From: Typha latifolia
Taxonomy: Eukaryota > Streptophyta > Magnoliopsida > Poales > Typhaceae
DNA: 64,000 nt
NCBI GenBank assembly: GCA_019914945.1
Contig: CM034102.1
Span: forward strand, 8,607,501-8,671,500
Direction: 5' to 3'
Translations under genes and position numbers: made by a program
The notes under the pieces: model-generated
Databases searched by the model: none
Told to the model about the DNA's origin: nothing
The model's input: only the letters and a program-made list of their open reading frames with translations
Shown: positions 63,802 to 64,000 of the stretch, in pieces
Position numbering within the stretch: the stretch's first letter is position 1
Layout of the letters: each line of letters starts with the position of its first letter

Positions 63802-64000
63802 CAACATTCTCTAGTATGATTGGCTAATGACAGTTTACAAAGAGAAGATTAATCCTGAGTTATCTTAATCTTGAGTAAGATTTATTAACTTGGTTAAATC
63901 TTTGACAAATGAAAATGTGTGGGACAATCAAAATGAGTTCCCATTTCAGGTTGATGCTAGGTTGATGCTTGTATACTGAAGCTAAATTAGATAGAACCAA
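63802..64000. other. Right edge, nothing recognised
   Basis: AT-rich sequence without domain, LTR or exon signal. May be intron or intergenic DNA. Confidence 0.5.

Noticed and set aside
59208..64000. Further adenylosuccinate synthetase exons upstream of 59207
   Set aside because: I searched the minus strand for conserved blocks of the enzyme and found none; frames such as 59530-59733 have no similarity.

Overview
The window is nuclear DNA of a flowering plant; I cannot name the species. The evidence is LTR retrotransposons of both plant superfamilies (Ty1/copia and Ty3/gypsy) with primer sites matching plant initiator-Met tRNA (TGGTATCAGAGC), a plant-type 'Transposase_32'-like protein, a hAT-like element, AT-rich intergenic DNA, and one intron-flanked exon of a housekeeping gene. 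There is no prokaryotic or organellar gene content.

Almost all of 1-56 kb is a multi-layer nest of retrotransposons. I use local family names. A = Ty3/gypsy with ~0.95-1.0 kb LTRs, termini TGATACGAT...ATCGTATCA. C = related Ty3/gypsy with ~0.8-0.95 kb LTRs, termini TGATACAC...TTATCA. Co = Ty1/copia with ~0.9-1.06 kb LTRs starting TGTTAGG. T = Tekay/Del-like chromovirus with 2.8-3.7 kb LTRs starting TGTAA(T/C). D = a 0.55-0.63 kb LTR family seen only as solo LTRs.

Layout: 1-1691 Co1 (minus). 1695-2605 T fragments. 2606-7983 A1 (minus, two LTRs). 7984-10939 A2 (plus, 5' truncated). 10940-14340 T pol end and LTR with a solo T LTR inside. 14341-17836 Co2 (minus) with a solo A LTR in its gag. 17837-20099 T fragment and C4 pol (minus). 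20100-25546 an A LTR containing a T solo LTR that itself contains an A solo LTR. 25671-28736 C1 (plus) with a D solo LTR. 28737-34017 T LTR pieces with a C solo LTR. 34047-56009 a small hAT-like element split by C2 (34653-55968), which contains C3 (37241-40049) and Co3 (40412-54099); Co3 in turn contains A3 and A4. From 56 to 64 kb the TE density falls. The last exon of adenylosuccinate synthetase lies at 59037-59207 (minus), and an old copia element (59452-63801) sits just upstream of it, probably in its last intron.

Four signals stand out. (1) A and C LTRs end in tandem copies of their own primer-binding site, and target-site duplications show these copies lie inside the LTR. (2) A elements occur as complementary deletion forms: A1, A2 and apparently A6 keep gag-PR-RT-RNase H without integrase, while A4 keeps gag-PR-integrase without RT-RNase H in one 899-codon frame. 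(3) LTRs of copia, A and C families carry a similar array of TTCGAA palindromes just upstream of the TATA box. (4) Target-site duplications order the insertions, including an 8-bp hAT duplication whose two copies are 22 kb apart.

Nearly all TE reading frames are broken; the exceptions are noted per entry. Domain calls come from reading motifs by eye, not from searches.
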